From: Rapana venosa
Taxonomy: Eukaryota > Mollusca > Gastropoda > Neogastropoda > Muricidae
Reading direction: 5' to 3'
Assembly (NCBI GenBank): GCA_028751875.1
Contig: CM054138.1
Span: 48,202,825-48,266,824, forward strand
DNA length: 64,000 nt
Shown: one piece after another, positions 23,066 through 34,735 of the stretch
Layout: the number at the start of each line of letters is the position of its first letter
Numbering within the stretch: the stretch's first letter is position 1
The notes under the pieces: generated by a model
Databases searched by the model: none
Told to the model about the DNA's origin: nothing
Seen by the model: only the letters and a program-made list of their open reading frames with translations
Position numbers and translations under genes: made by a program

Positions 23066-24492
23066 AAATAACTCTTGTCACAACAAATTCAGGGATTTGA
23101 ACTGCTCTTCCAGGGATGAGCATGCCACTACAGTTCAGAGGCATTCTTGTTTCAGGGGGTTTTTGTATTGTTTAATTTAGTGGTGTCTTTACTGTCGAGG
23201 TCTATTTTAGTTCACGTAGGAAAGTATTTTGAGAATTTTGCAAGTAACAGATCTCTTGCTGCTTTGGATTTAGTTCTGAAAGATTCCGTATCCTTTCTGA
23301 TTTATCTTCAGATTCCCATGCCAGGCAAAGTATTTATGTTCAAGTTACAGACTAATTTTATGCTTGTGTAATACAAATTTTGTTGTGTGTGTCCAAAATC
23401 AAAGCAAAAGTTGTGCAAATCTAATTATTTTCATTTGATCTGGCATTATGAGTTCTTCAAGTTGTGTTTATCCAAATCAACCTCATGTTCTTGTAATGGC
23501 AGTTAAGTCATTAACTATAAAAACTATCATAACTGTTTTAAAAAAAGGAGAAAAAAAGATGCTGTTTGGAGGGTGGGGGGCATTTTTTTCTTTAAAGAAC
23601 AAAGATTGCATAGCATCTGATCAAGACCACATCATGATCTTCACCAAATTCTCTTTTTGAGATGTCAAGAACTTTCTCAGTATACAGACAGTAGTTTCTT
23701 CTTTTTGAAATTCTACTCTGAACATTTTTTTGTGTATGGAGAAACTCACAAACAGAAAATATAGAGAAATGAACTCAGAAGATATCCCCTTTCTTTTTCT
23801 TTTTTTTTTGTGGTACAATATTCTGTTTGTTGTACTGAAGAAGTGTGGCCATGTTGACATGTCAAAACTGAGCAAGAAAAGCAGATGACAACAGAAAAGA
23901 GTGTTCTAAATCTTTTGAGTAGGAAAGCGTGATTACTAATTGACTGTTTTATGCTCTGGGAATTTTTGAAAGAAAGAGTTACGGATTTAGGCTTGGAAGA
24001 TCTGGCAAGATCAGATTCTTCTTCATGTGATAATCTCAGATTAGCCGTTTCATTTGTGTTTGTTTGGGAAGGTTTTTGTATGAGTTTTCCTTTCACATTG
24101 TGGTGGAATGGTTAGTTGAGACATGCAAATTGGTAAGAATTATAACATGACAATGTCTTTGGCATAGATAGATTAAAAAAATATATATATATAAAAGTAT
24201 GGTTTAAAATGCCTGGTATATTTCCAGATTTTTAATAAATTAAAGATTGCCTAAGGTAAAAGCAGAAGATAAGATACCAAAGAAGATTCATACATTTAAA
24301 GAAAGGAAAAAGAATAAAAGTGGCAGCCAAGGGTGCAAGTGACTCAAGGGTGATTGCCTCCCTCTATGATATCTTTGTATTGTGAATATATTGTGTGAGG
24401 TTATAATTATTGTATAATGGACATGGCAGATTTCTCTCAGTTACATTTTGGATTGCTCTCCTGGTTGTGAGCACATTGCCACTATGACAGGA

Positions 24493-24546
<54 letters not shown>

Positions 24547-26150
24547 GCTTTCTGTTTTTTCTTTCCTGATTATGCAAAATTAGAAAATTAGAAGCATAAA
24601 CCAAATGAAGCTGTTTTGATTACATTTATTTCAGGGAGGAAAAAATGGAATTTTGAAAACCAGTGTAGTATTTGTTATGGGTGCATAAATGCAGTATTAC
24701 ATATGTTAAAAGGGAGGGGGGGGTGGAGATTGTTCAAGATATTTTTTTTCAAAGGAGAATAAAAGCAAAACAGCAAAAGGATATAATCTCCACATTACAA
24801 GATTCTCAGTGGGAGGCAATTACTATTTGATTTTCGTTAACACAGTGGTTTGGTCTAAGGCATTAGTTAGACATCACCATTCCCTTGGGCCTTCTTAGTT
24901 TCGTTTTTAGTTCCTATAACCACTCATTGTTTAAGGAAGGGGAAGGTAGACATGCATAATTGATCTTTGTTTTAATTAAGAGGAATATAAGGCAAAAAGG
25001 CAGAGACCTGTGTTTTTTGTTGTTGAATATTTAGTTCTTTCTCTCCCTCCCCAATTCTTTACAAGTCACATTACATTGATCACTTTTTTTTCCTTTAGTG
25101 TCTTGATTGTCACTGGAAATTAGACTAATGTTTAGTCATATAGCAGTAAGCTTATTTTGAAGAAGCAACGGGAGGGGCATATTTTCACTATGATGTCTTT
25201 CAAGTGATTAGGAGACAAGTGTGATGATGGCGATAGTTTATAGAGTTAGTGGGTTTTGAATAGCACTTTTAGAAATGGTGATAATATTGATGTTGTAGTA
25301 GTTTCTTGGGTTCTTTTTTTTTAATGTTTGTTTATTTATTTATTCAGGTTTGTGTTTTTGATTTTTTGTTAGAATTAAGTTTGTTCTTCTTCAGCAGATG
25401 GCATCATTCTGTAGATATGATGATGAACTTTGACTTGGTCATTTACCAACCAGACATGTCATGGAACACAGGCACCAGAAATAACACCAGTACCATCAGG
25501 TTTGCATGTTATATGTCACTTTTAGCTGTAGCAGTGCCACTTCTTGTTAATCATTACACAAAACTTTGAAACAGAGTGAAATGGTAACACTGGAAAGGGT
25601 GGGAAGGAAAGAAACGTAGTAAAAGGGCATTGTCAACTTGGAAGAGTGGATAGGGAAAAAAAGATAAAAGAGCGAGAAACAGGGGTTTATAGCCTGTCAC
25701 ATGTATGAGTGGGTGCATGCACGTGGACTCATACGTGCGCACACACACACACACACACACACACATGCGCATACACACACACCACGTACCTACAACTTTG
25801 TACATAATTATTATATATCTGTTGCACTCCAAGATATAGTTCCAAATATGTCTTACTATATTAGTGTGCAAAAGAAATAGTAATAATTTTCCTCGGTTGT
25901 TGTTGGGAATTTTTTTTTTTTTTTTTGGTGGTGAGAATGTGTGTAATTTAATCAATCCAGAAGCTCTTTTACAACAAACAGTTTTCTGCATTTCATTGTA
26001 TGAGAGATGATGTGTTCCAGTCTTGTTAGAATTGTCTTTTTAAAGCCCATGTTTATGACATGATGAGAGGAATAATAAATGTTATACTGAGGCAAATGAA
26101 ATAAATGCCTGTTTATGAAATATGATATGTGAACTTGTGTGTTTAGTGAA
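23066..26150. other. Gene-free region of about 3 kb
   Basis: AT-rich sequence with (CT)n at 24496-24540, (CA)n at 25738-25766 and poly-T at 25911-25927. Open frames such as 23147-23371, 23746-24096 and 25554-25991 lack motifs and splice context. Confidence 0.5.
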
Positions 26151-26154
26151 TGAA

Positions 26155-26640
26155 TGGAAGTCTGTGATGAGTTTTTTTGTTGTTTTTTTTCTTTCTCAGA
26201 GTTCCGAGGTGGTTTTTTTGTTGTTGTTTTTTTCTTTCTCAGAGTTCTGAGGTTCGCCAATGGTAAGATATTTGCATATGCGACTGTTTTTGCCCACCAT
26301 TATGGTAGCTGCTTTCCAGCTTCGAGGTTAATGTCTAAACAGGACACTAGTAACTAAGTCTGAATGTCTTTTTTTCTGGTGGGTTTTTTTTTTTTTAATT
26401 TAATTTTGTCATTTGTTCTTGCCAGTGTGCACTGGCCTACTCGTCCAAAAGGTAGAATGGGTTTTGATATGTGCACAAGATGTTCTGCCTGTGTTTTGCA
26501 CATGGAACCTCAGTTCACAGGCTCATCCGAAGGACCTTTGGGGAAGTGGAGTCAGTACTGTCCTCCAGGGAAAAAATGCCCTTGAATGGTTTCTTGGTGA
26601 TGGTTCAAACATGGGCCATGAGATCATGAGCGCCCCCATG
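26155..26640 (-). mobile_element. SINE-A2, diverged, with local tail duplication
   Basis: The inverted tail-B module (TTCTGAGGTTCGCCAATGGT) is followed by a diverged A body (GTGCACTGGCCTACTCGTCC) and a head 1-like end near 26600. At 26170-26250 a stretch TTTCTTTCTCAGAGTTCYGAGGT is tandemly duplicated. Confidence 0.7.
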
Positions 26641-26960
26641 GGGACTTGGGGACCTACCACTATGAAATAATTGCATTCCCACCTTCTGAATATTATGTGA
26701 TGGAAATTCCCTCTTTTCTATCCTTCTTTTTGTTTCTGCCTTGTTCTTTTTTTCTTACTGTTACCTCCTTGTCTATTTTCTGCCTTCTTTATCTATTTTG
26801 CCCTTTTTTTTTCAGGAACGACTTAAAAGATAATCATTCTCACCGATGTCAAAGTCAGATGCGCTGGGCCTGACTTGTCAGGTGCTTAACGTCAGCGTAA
26901 TGCATTTTTGTTCATGTGACAAACAACTACAGCTGCTGTCCGAGTGTTTGACCAAGAAGA
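26640..26960. mobile_element. Dispersed repeat H, copy 1
   Basis: CCCCATGGGGACTTGG, TTCCCACCTTCTGAATATTA, then AAGTCAGATGCGCTGGGCCT and GACTTGTCAGGTGCTTAACG. Related copies lie at 27830-28000, 44400-44540 and 62335-62680. Confidence 0.7.
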
Positions 26961-27589
26961 TCAAGAGTGCGATGCACTACCCACTAGACATCCCCCCCCC
27001 CTTTTTTTTCCCCGCCTGCTCTTTTTGTAACCTGGATGAGTAAGTTCTTTTCCTTGAACTTACTGAGGAGTTATCAGAGCACAGCACAGAAATGAAAACC
27101 AAACAAAAAACTACCCCCAAACAAACACACACACGATCAAAAACCAACAAAACCCCAACAAAACGACAACAACGCCGAACAAAACAAAAACATAGAAACC
27201 ATATTTTAAAAAACGCTGTAAACTTGAAAAAATGGTCAAGATCATCATAGACCAAAGTGACATAAAAGTTGAACATAAAAACTATGGAAGAATCTCACCA
27301 ATGACTCTGGTGCGGTGTCCCAATCATTTTTCAGGAAATTCACCTATGAATCGATTTAATTTAGTTAACCAGTATGTTCACCCCCATTCCCCCCCCCCCC
27401 CCCCCATTTTTTTTACAACACACACGTCACAATAGCATCCAACTCTGGGAGCTTTTTGTTTTGGGGTGTGATGTTCTGAAGTGACATTACTGAATTATAC
27501 ATGCGTCTGTGAGTAGTGTGCCTGTGCTAGCCAAGCCAGAGAGCAAGCATTGTGAAGGGGGGGGGGGGGGGGGGGGGGGGTAGGACTGC

Positions 27590-28140
27590 GATGTACCGGC
27601 AGCCATATGTGTGTGTGTCTTTTTTTATTTTATTTTTTAAAAATCTTTTTTGTGTTTGTGTGTGTGTGTCAAGTAAAAGGTGTGTAGGTTGAGAAGGACC
27701 AGGTTGGCAGATTGTTTTTTTTTAAAGAGCTGAAATTTAAAACAGCCGAACACCCATTGCCCTGACTAGCAAGCAGCACCAGTAACGGGTGTTAAACTAC
27801 TGGATTCTCCTCGCCTGTTTTGCTCAGTTTTCAGTTAGGCTATACTCCCTCATGGGGATGCAGGGGGCCTGTCAGTGTAAATAGTATCCCCACCTTCTGG
27901 AAATTATATGTGCTAGGAATTCCCCTTTTTTTTTATATCCCATTTTGTTTCTGCCTTGTCCTTTTCTTCCTGTTGCATCTTTCTTGTCTGTCTTCTGGGA
28001 AAATACCCCATTCAGCGAGCGTCCTGGTGGTGGCTCGAACCCGGGCCGTCAAATCAAGAGCTCACCGCTCTAACCACAAGGTTATCTCCCGTCCCCCATC
28101 CCTATCATAATTATGTAGGGTGCTCTGACCACTAGGCTAT
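27590..28140 (-). mobile_element. Repeat H fragment with tRNA-like head
   Basis: 27830-27990 shares TATCCCCACCTTCTGGAAAT and GTTTCTGCCTTGTCC with repeat H. At 28010-28100 an inverted tRNA-like head with GGCTCGAACCCGGGCC (box B-like, inverted) is followed by CTCTAACCACAAGGTTATC. I judge it a SINE head rather than a tRNA gene because no acceptor stem is formed. Confidence 0.6.
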
Positions 28141-28712
28141 TCCCTATCTAGGGCCTATTTTCAGTCTACCATCAACAAAACAACCAGTTTTATATCGTTG
28201 GTACACATACTTCTTGGTGAAGGTTGTTACTTTGCACTAAATGTATTAATAAACAAACAGGCCGATCGATGTTAGGGCTATTATAAGTTGGTTTTCTATT
28301 TTGGTGTTGGCTCTGGATTTGTTAGAGTTAACCCCCCTTTCATATAGTCTTTCCCTGGCTTAATATTTTTACCATGTGTTGCATCTAAACTTCTTGAAAT
28401 GCGGTAGATCTAGGCTAGTTTATATTTGATGAGACTTATTGTTGTCTCCTGCCTGAAGTGTTTATATTGCCGTTCAATACTATACAGAAAAATAGACAAT
28501 ATCTTAAGTTTAACAGTGAACAGAAAATGGTGAAGCAAGATTGACAAGAGAATTGGTGTGGAAAGTTCCACGAGGGACATTCTTTAGATCTGTATACATT
28601 TCTGTATATTTTACTTCGAGACCTAGGAAATCTGTGACCTGGCTCTAAATATATATATATATATATATTTTTTTAAATAGACCTATGGCAGTCAGAGCAA
28701 ATACCATGCAGG

Positions 28713-28748
<36 letters not shown>

Positions 28749-28854
28749 ATCCTGAAAAGTGTTGTCTGCATTCTTGTCAGGGGAATAGGTCTTGTGGGTT
28801 GAAGTTTTGCCGGCATATTAAGCACACAAGGTACGATACATCTTCATTTGGGTC
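28141..28854. other. No gene recognised
   Basis: Contains (TA)n at 28649-28668 and (CT)n at 28720-28745. A first exon of the CCDC167-like gene may lie in this region, but I cannot recognise one. Confidence 0.4.
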
Positions 28855-29125
28855 AGTAGTGAGAGCACGCACTTTCCCCAAGCTAAGGTTAAGCAGCACT
28901 AAGCGTGCTTACCTAGTGGATGGGTGACCGTTTGCACGCCTTGGCTTCAGTACAATCCCCCAGTCCACCCAGCTGTAAATGGGTACCTGCCCTCTTTAGG
29001 GTCAGGGAAGGTAAAGCAGCGAGGGAGAGGAGATGGGCACCGCCCTCAATATGCTGGCCCCTGGAGAAGATGAGGTCTCTGAAACATCTGGCTTCCCAAC
29101 GACTGCACAGGTTATGGGAACATCA
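28855..29125 (+). mobile_element. SINE-E with 5S rRNA-like and tRNA-like 5' part
   Basis: GTGAGAGCACGCACTTTCCC (degraded tRNA box A context) is followed by AAGCTAAGGTTAAGCAGCAC and GTGGATGGGTGACCGTTTGC, which resemble the internal promoter region of 5S rRNA genes. The central part has CCACCCAGCTGTAAATGGGT and the body ends after GAGGTCTCTGAAACATCTGG. Confidence 0.8.
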
Positions 29126-29299
29126 CCTTATATCCTGTCTGTGTGTGCGAGTGCGCGCTCACTTATCAGAGCAGTAGCACCTGCAAAAAGCATCTTCCTT
29201 ATAAAGCTAGTCAGAGTTGCAGAGGTGTGCGAACAGAGTTTACAATAAGAATACAGTATGATGAAGATGCAAAAGTATTTGAAAAATACACAGTCCCGT

Positions 29300-29340
29300 T
29301 TCGCAGCGCGCGCGCGCGCGCGCGCGCGTGTGTGTGTGTG
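29300..29340. repeat. (CG)n/(TG)n tract
   Basis: GCGCGC repeats followed by GTGTGT, 58 bp before the acceptor of the first CCDC167-like exon. Confidence 0.9.
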
Positions 29341-29397
29341 GCAGGCCTATCTGCCTACATACCCCAGTTTAGACATTCTTTTTTTTTGTTGGAACAG

Positions 29398-29492
29398 ATG
29401 AATGACATTCAGAATATAATTCATCATTTCGAAAGAGAACTGGAAACTCTGCAGCTGTATGAAAACAGCCAAACCCTTGGAGAGGAAGAGAG
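29398..29492 (+). CDS. CCDC167: CCDC167-like exon 1 (visible)
   Basis: Acceptor TTGTTGGAACAG, donor AG/GTGGGT; encodes MNDIQNIIHHFERELETLQL and following residues, ending with two bases of a split Arg codon. Confidence 0.7.
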
Positions 29493-31298
29493 GTGGGTGT
29501 AGGCATCTTTATGTAGGTTTTGTCGTTGCTGTTTTTGTTCCTCGGCTAAAGCTTCCAGGTTCAGCAATCGTGAGCCCCCCCCCCCCCCCCCCCCCATTTA
29601 GGTAGCTGCATTCCGACCGACTTTAGGGAAGGTGTCTGAACACGACACCTGTGATTATGCGTTTCTGAAGTTACCAGCATGAAGTGGCCTACTCTTCCGA
29701 AAGGCGCGATAGGTTTTTAACGTGTGCCCAAGCTGTTCTGCATGCATCAACACACGGGGCCTCAGTTTATAGTCTCATCCAAAGAGCTTTGATATTCAGT
29801 TCGATTTTCTCGTCAAGAAAGGGCAATGGCTGGAATCGAACCCAGATGTTTAAGCCTACTTGTTTGACAGGTGAATGTCTTAAATGTCCTGCCATCTTCC
29901 TTTTTTTCTCGTCAAAATAAAATTACGTCTAGACTCATTTTATCATGGCTTAAAGGTTGTGATATACAAAAATGTCAAGCCATTGCTGTTGCGTCATCAG
30001 CAAGCCCGTGCTGCTAGATCTATATCTTGGTCTTTATCATGTAAGCCCTTTTTTTTTTCCTAAGCTAGATCTAGCCATTTGGGTCTTTGCAAAGTAACCT
30101 TTTCTCTCTGATCCTGTGTGTGTGTGTGTAAAGCGTCCTCTCTGCAGATTGCACGACTTGGCATAGTACACGGACTATGATTAACATGCATACTTGACCC
30201 ACATCCATGATTACACACAAACACGGTTAAGGCACTGGCAGGTCAGCACATGGTGAAACCTAGGAAGATTGTAAAAAAAAATTTTAAAACCCCAAAAATA
30301 CAACCCCCCCCCCCCCCCCCCCAAAAAAAAAAAGACAACAACAACACACACACACAAAAACACCACCAACAAAAACCCTACCAAAAAAATGATACGCAGA
30401 TTGTAAAAACCCTCAGTTTACCTGGAAGATAGTTAAAAGAATTCTCACCTTTAGTCTGAGTAGATCACAGAAATCCCCACCATCATCCAAATTTACACTT
30501 CCTTTAGAAAAAAACACCCCACAAAACCCCACTTCCTTAAAACTTGAGAAATTGAAAACAAAAATCATTGTCTTGAGAAATTGAAATTTTAAAAATCCCC
30601 ACTCGTAAGTAAAGCACCTGATGCCACAAAGATTTGAACCAGTGGCCTGCAGTATGTTTCATGATCGTTTGGATTTTAGGAGTATTATTTCTTTACCTGA
30701 GAAAAGACTGCTGAAGGGGAAAATAATTATTAACATCTGTGCATTATGATGTGTGCGCGTGTGATGAAAGAATATCTGTTGCTTCTGCACAGGTCTCATG
30801 TAGATGAACAGAAGAGGAAAATTTCCATGCTGCTTGAGGCTCTGGGTAAGACTCATTATCATTATTATTATTATTATACCACTTCAAGTGACGATAGATT
30901 TCTCTGTGCAAAATTCGGGCTGCTCTCCCCGGGGAGAGTGCGTCGCCACAAGATCAGCGCCACCCATTATTTTTTTTCTCTTTTCCTGTCAGCAGTTGTA
31001 TTTGTTTCCCTATCAGAGTGGCTTTTTTCCCTACAGAATTTTGCCAGGGGCAACTCTTGCTGCGTGGGTTCTTTTACGCGCGCTAGATAATTATGTGTTA
31101 CACAGGACCTTGGTTTATCGTCTCATCCAAAATACTAGCAACCAGGCTACCACTCATGGTCAGATGTATGGGGGAAAGGTTTTGCCAAACGGGGATCGAA
31201 CCACCGCACACTTCCAATCCGGACTTTTCGCTTTCTAGGCAGGTGCATTACCTCTAGGCCACCTTCAATCACTGATTCACCTTCAATCTTCATTCCTC

Positions 31299-31347
<49 letters not shown>

Positions 31348-32820
31348 TGTGTGTGTCTGTGCGAGTGTAAGAAAAACTAAACACAACCTTGAGCATGTTA
31401 CTACTGAAATAAAATGTTTTGTTGTTGTTTGGGGATTTTTTGTTTTTGTTTGAATCAACCATCTAGGAAGATCTTACTTTGTTTATATCTAACCCCCCCT
31501 CCCCCCCAAAAAAAAGAAAAAGAAAAAGAAAGATCATCATTGATTGATGACATGTGTTGAACTGATGTTAAGCTTCACTTCTATCATCATCCCTTCTGCA
31601 GCACCCACAAAAGCTATTCTGCTTTAATAGTAGGACAATGTTTTTGGTTTGACTGATTGGGTTGTGTGTATGTGTGTGCGTGTGTTATTTTTCTTTTGAG
31701 GATAATGGAATGTTGGCCCTGGCCAAAAGATGTGTCAGTTATTGATATCAGCTAATGGCCAAGGTCTACACTAAAACGTTGTTATGTTGTAAAATGTGTT
31801 GAGATTGCCTTCAGGCGTGACAAGCTCTTAAGATAACAACCTGCACTCTCCTTTGTTAAAGGAGAAAAAATCCTCTGAAGTCCGAGTATGGCTGCCTATA
31901 TGGCGAGGTACTTGAAAAGAGTCATACAGGCAAACTTCTCACCCAGTGTACTTCCTATCTCACAGTGATTCCCAGGTGGGATGAGTGAGTCAGAGTGCAT
32001 GTTCTGGGTGACCCCCAGGGTGTAAAGCTGGGGAATGCACAGCAACAACAAATGGAACGTTTGTGTGTGTAAGTTTTATACAATTTATTTTTCTTTTCTT
32101 TTGAAGATAGGAGGCACCGTGGTCGAGTGGTTTAGGCGGTCAACTCGTGATCCAGAGGTCGCGGGTTCGATCCCCGCTCGGCTCGGTGTTGTGTCCTTGG
32201 GAAAGACACTTTACTCCTATTTTCCTCGCTCCACCCAGGTGCACAAGTGGGTACCAGCTCTGCTGGGGAAGTATCTGGCGACAGACTAGCGTCCTGTCAC
32301 AGGGGTGGTGATAAACCATCAGTTCGTTTAACGCTACAGAAACCGGGATAAGCTCCGGCTCTATGGGCCTTCTGGCTCAAAAGAACATACTCTTTTTTTT
32401 CTTTTGAAGATAATGGAATGTGTGTGTGTGCATTTACAGCTGAAAAGAGGGAGTGAGGGGGCAGTTTGGTTTTTTTTTTAATGTGGTTGGTGGGTTTTTG
32501 TTGGTATTTTTTCTTTTGTTTGGTGGGTTTTGGGGTTTAGTTGGGTTTTTTTTTTTGGGGGGGGGGGGGGGGGGTTCCTTGTTGTTTGTTGTTGTTGGGT
32601 TTTGTTTTGTTTTTACCCTGAGAGGCCTGACCGAGTATGTGTACTTTCAGTGCACAGGAAGGCAGAAATCAAGAGGGAGAACGGCGCTTTCCTCATCATA
32701 TACGGCACCATTTTCCTGTTGCTGGTGCTGGTGTACTGGGGGGTGCAGGTTCTGGATGGTCGCACCTTGCTGGAGGGCGGGCTGGCTGTGCGGGACTGGC
32801 TGGCGTCATTTCTGACTTAA
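29398..32820 (+). CDS. CCDC167: Small coiled-coil protein with C-terminal membrane anchor, CCDC167-like (three exons)
   Basis: Exons 29398-29492, 30793-30845 and 32651-32820 join in phase to give about 106 residues if the ATG at the start of the first exon is used. Residues 1-60 are charged and heptad-like (FERELETLQLYENSQTLGEE, then EQKRKISMLLEALG). Residues about 63-80 include KAEIKREN just before a hydrophobic segment, FLIIYGTIFLLLVLVYWGV, and a short C-terminal tail follows. Length, coiled coil, the REN motif before the membrane segment and an ungapped fit over about 28 residues match vertebrate CCDC167, a small tail-anchored protein of unknown function. The match is from memory and modest. 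ATG directly after an acceptor means the 5' UTR is spliced or that further coding sequence lies upstream. Confidence 0.65.
29530..29905 (-). mobile_element. SINE-A2: head 2, A body, tail B
   Basis: Inverted. The order on the plus strand is the tail-B module with a poly-C insertion (29578-29595), CACGACACCTGTGATTATGC, the A body (GTGGCCTACTCTTCCGAAAG), then head 2 ending CCTGCCATCTTCC. It lies in the first CCDC167-like intron. Confidence 0.85.
30170..30660 (-). mobile_element. Diverged SINE-B3-like fragment
   Basis: GGCACTGGCAGGTCAGCAC and AGATTGTAAAAAY blocks resemble the SINE-B3 body at 43.5 kb. At 30610-30645 an inverted box B-like GATTTGAACCAG follows. Poly-C and CA-rich sequence interrupts it. 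Confidence 0.5.
30793..30845 (+). CDS. CCDC167: CCDC167-like exon 2
   Basis: Acceptor GCTTCTGCACAG, donor GG/GTAAGA; 53 bp. It completes the split Arg and encodes SHVDEQKRKISMLLEAL. Confidence 0.75.
30868..31265 (-). mobile_element. SINE-C copy 1
   Basis: Inverted. Shares GGGCTGCTCTCCCCGGGGAG, GCGTCGCCACAAGA, CTTTTACGCGCGCTAGATAA and the head-side CTAGGCAGGTGCATTACC with copies at 34.3, 41.6 and 61.3 kb. The tRNA-like box B reads GGTTCGATCCC on the minus strand. Confidence 0.9.
31290..31355. repeat. (GA)n then (GT)n microsatellite
   Basis: About 40 bp of GA followed by GT. Confidence 0.95.
31945..32045. repeat. Dispersed repeat G, copy 2
   Basis: CAGTGATTCCCAGGTGGGAT, GAGTCAGAGTGCATG and TGTAAAGCTGGGGAATGC match copy 1 at 1950. 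Confidence 0.75.
32104..32380 (+). mobile_element. tRNA-headed SINE of another family
   Basis: GCACCGTGGTCGAGTGGTTT (box A-like) and GGGTTCGATCCCCGC (box B) sit 60 bp apart. Then come GTGTCCTTGGGAAAGACACT and CCACCCAGGTGCACAAGTGG, a central segment also related to the CCACCCAGCTGTAAATGGGT of SINE-E. No tRNA acceptor stem pairs, so it is not annotated as a tRNA gene. Such heads and cores are known from SINEs of many invertebrates. Confidence 0.8.
32560..32575. repeat. Poly-G tract
   Basis: Within a G/T-rich stretch 32465-32620, 75 bp before the last CCDC167-like acceptor. Confidence 0.9.
32651..32820 (+). CDS. CCDC167: CCDC167-like last exon with membrane segment
   Basis: Acceptor GTACTTTCAG. 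Encodes VHRKAEIKRENGAF, the hydrophobic anchor and a short tail ending LASFLT. The stop TAA (32818-32820) is the last three bases of the TTAA that flanks the downstream transposon. Confidence 0.8.
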
Positions 32821-33480
32821 CTCATTGGAGTCGCAGTGAAATGGATCCCGCCATTTTGTGGTGACGTGTGATTTTGGCTATATTTGAAAAATTCAGCAGA
32901 CTTACCCAACATAATAATGACATACACATTATACATCATTGAAAAGTTTATAATGTCCTCTTTTGAGATTGTTTCACAGTTTTTTAATAGATGAGTGTAG
33001 TGGGGTTTTTTTTTACAAATTTTCAAAATATGTCACTGAATGCTGAAAAATAAAAAGTTTTGAAAATTAGGGCTGGTATCTTAAATGGCTTGAACTATTC
33101 ATCAACTATTCCCCTTGAAGCAATGTGATGATTTTTCACCAAGTAAAGTTCCCTGAAGCTGGCTGAATCCATGTGATGTCACTTTTTGTACAACAGATTT
33201 TTTTTTTTAAATAATCATAACACTGGAGTGCCTGAAATCTCAAATATATCCCTTGTTGACATGTCTAAACACAATTGGCCAACAGACAAAAACTAGGCAA
33301 GCTTATGGTCAAGGAAAGCAACTGTGTTTAGAAAAATGATTGCCCTAGAGGCCAGAGTACTTTCCCTTGAGTTAACCATCATTTTAAGTTTTTTAAAAAT
33401 TCGTAAGTCTGCCGATTCTTAAGCTTCGGCACGTCACAGTAAAGGAGAGCTTAAGGTTCGGCACAACCTCAATGAGTTAA
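32817..33480 (-). mobile_element. TTAA-flanked non-autonomous DNA transposon, copy 1
   Basis: A 656-bp element (32821-33476) between two TTAA tetramers. Its ends are inverted: CTCATTGGAGTCGC on the left and, read inward on the minus strand, CTCATTGAGGTTGTGCC on the right. The whole element is present in opposite orientation at 53323-53985. No transposase frame is visible. TTAA target duplication is characteristic of piggyBac-type transposons (established knowledge), but the CTCATTG terminus is not the classic piggyBac end. It contains an AATAAA near 33047. Confidence 0.9.
33047..33052 (+). terminator. Candidate poly(A) signal within the transposon
   Basis: AATAAA about 230 bp after the CCDC167-like stop codon, inside the inserted TTAA element. 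Position is approximate to a few bases. Confidence 0.45.
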
Positions 33481-33629
33481 CGCTTTCCAGCACCCAGGAA
33501 GTTGTGCGGCTTGAACGCTGAAGGATGTATACATTATGTGACTGTCCAAAAAGGAAGAAGAAAAAACAACTGAACGCAAGTCGCGCGCACAGTGTGATTC
33601 ACAGCTACAGTGTTCTCTTTCTCTACAAT

Positions 33630-33780
33630 CCTGTTCCGCTTTTTGAAGAGTAGGCCATTGTGTGCCGGTGGAAACAGGTGATAAAATTTACAAAACCGCA
33701 TACACACGGGGACAGGATGTAAAAAAAAGCACATGAGTGCTTATTCCATTATCCTCGATTATAAAAGAATAAATAAAATA
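33630..33780 (+). mobile_element. SINE-A1 3' fragment
   Basis: Body from ATCCTGTTCCGC with an A-type tail ending in (AATAAA)n. Confidence 0.85.
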
Positions 33781-34317
33781 AATAAAATACAGTAAAGCTG
33801 ATATCACTGAGAGCGAACAGACGTAAAATGGAATTGGATCGAATAAAAGCTACAGTGAGAAAAAGAAAAGTAGGGTCCATACTAACCCTTTAATAAAAAT
33901 ACCAAATTTCTTTTTTTTTGTTTTTGTTCTCAATACCAAATTTCTGTTTATATTATGTTTTGCTTTTATGGTGCCGTTCATATACATACACATAGTATCA
34001 GTGTAAAATTCAGTTGCTTTCAGTTTACAGTTAGAAATTTTTTAGACTTGTTTGACAAAATAAAATAAAAATCTTAAGAAACATGAAAACTTTCAATTTG
34101 AGTTCCCGCAAAGCAGAACAGAGTGTATCTGCCCTCCCTGTTAATCTGTGACCCTCCTGCCTGCCCCCCCCCCCCCCCCCCCCCCCTCCCATAGTGGACC
34201 AGTGTCTCTATAGCCTGTGTGTTGTATCTTCACTGACTCAGTGTTTATTTGTTGCACTCTCAACGATTGACAGCTGGCAAGTGATGCGTATCTCAGATAC
34301 ATTCTTTTCTGGGTTTC
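33781..34317. other. No gene recognised
   Basis: AT-rich; poly-C at 34164-34186. Confidence 0.5.
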
Positions 34318-34566
34318 ATTCATTTATTTATTTTATTTATACCACTTTAAGTCACGCAAATTTCTCTGTGTGAAATTCGGGCTGCTCTCCCCAGGGAGAG
34401 CGCGTCGCCACAAGAGCAGCGCCACCCTTTTTTTTTTCTTTTTCCTGTCTGCAGCTGTATTTGTTTCCCTGTCAGAGTTGCTTTTTTCTACAGAATTTTG
34501 ACAGGGACAACTCTCTTGTTGCCATGGGTTCTTTTACGTGCGCTAAATAATTATGTGTAACACACG

Positions 34567-34597
<31 letters not shown>

Positions 34598-34735
34598 TAG
34601 CGCCCAGACCACCACTCATGATCTAATGGATGGAGGAAAATTTCGGGTCCAAACGGGATTCGAACCACCGCACACTTCCAACCCAAACTTTTTGCTTTCT
34701 AGACAGGAGAGTTACCTATAGACCACCAATCCACC
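34318..34735 (-). mobile_element. SINE-C copy 2
   Basis: Inverted and nearly full length: CACTTTAAGTCACGCAAATT, GGGCTGCTCTCCCCAGGGAG, CTTTTACGTGCGCTAAATAA, CATCTCATCCGAAAGACTAG, and the head end with an inverted box B (GGATTCGAACCACC). Confidence 0.9.

Noticed and set aside
25306..25569. 87-codon plus-strand hydrophobic frame, possible membrane protein
   Set aside because: T-rich intergenic sequence; hydrophobicity follows from composition, and no other exon is nearby.
28855..29125. 5S rRNA gene
   Set aside because: Only the internal control region is 5S-like; flanks and length fit a SINE, with several copies in the window.
32108..32180. Possible tRNA gene (good box A and box B)
   Set aside because: The ends do not pair into an acceptor stem, and the sequence continues into a SINE body. 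The same applies to the heads at 28010, 45055, 50820 and 61295.
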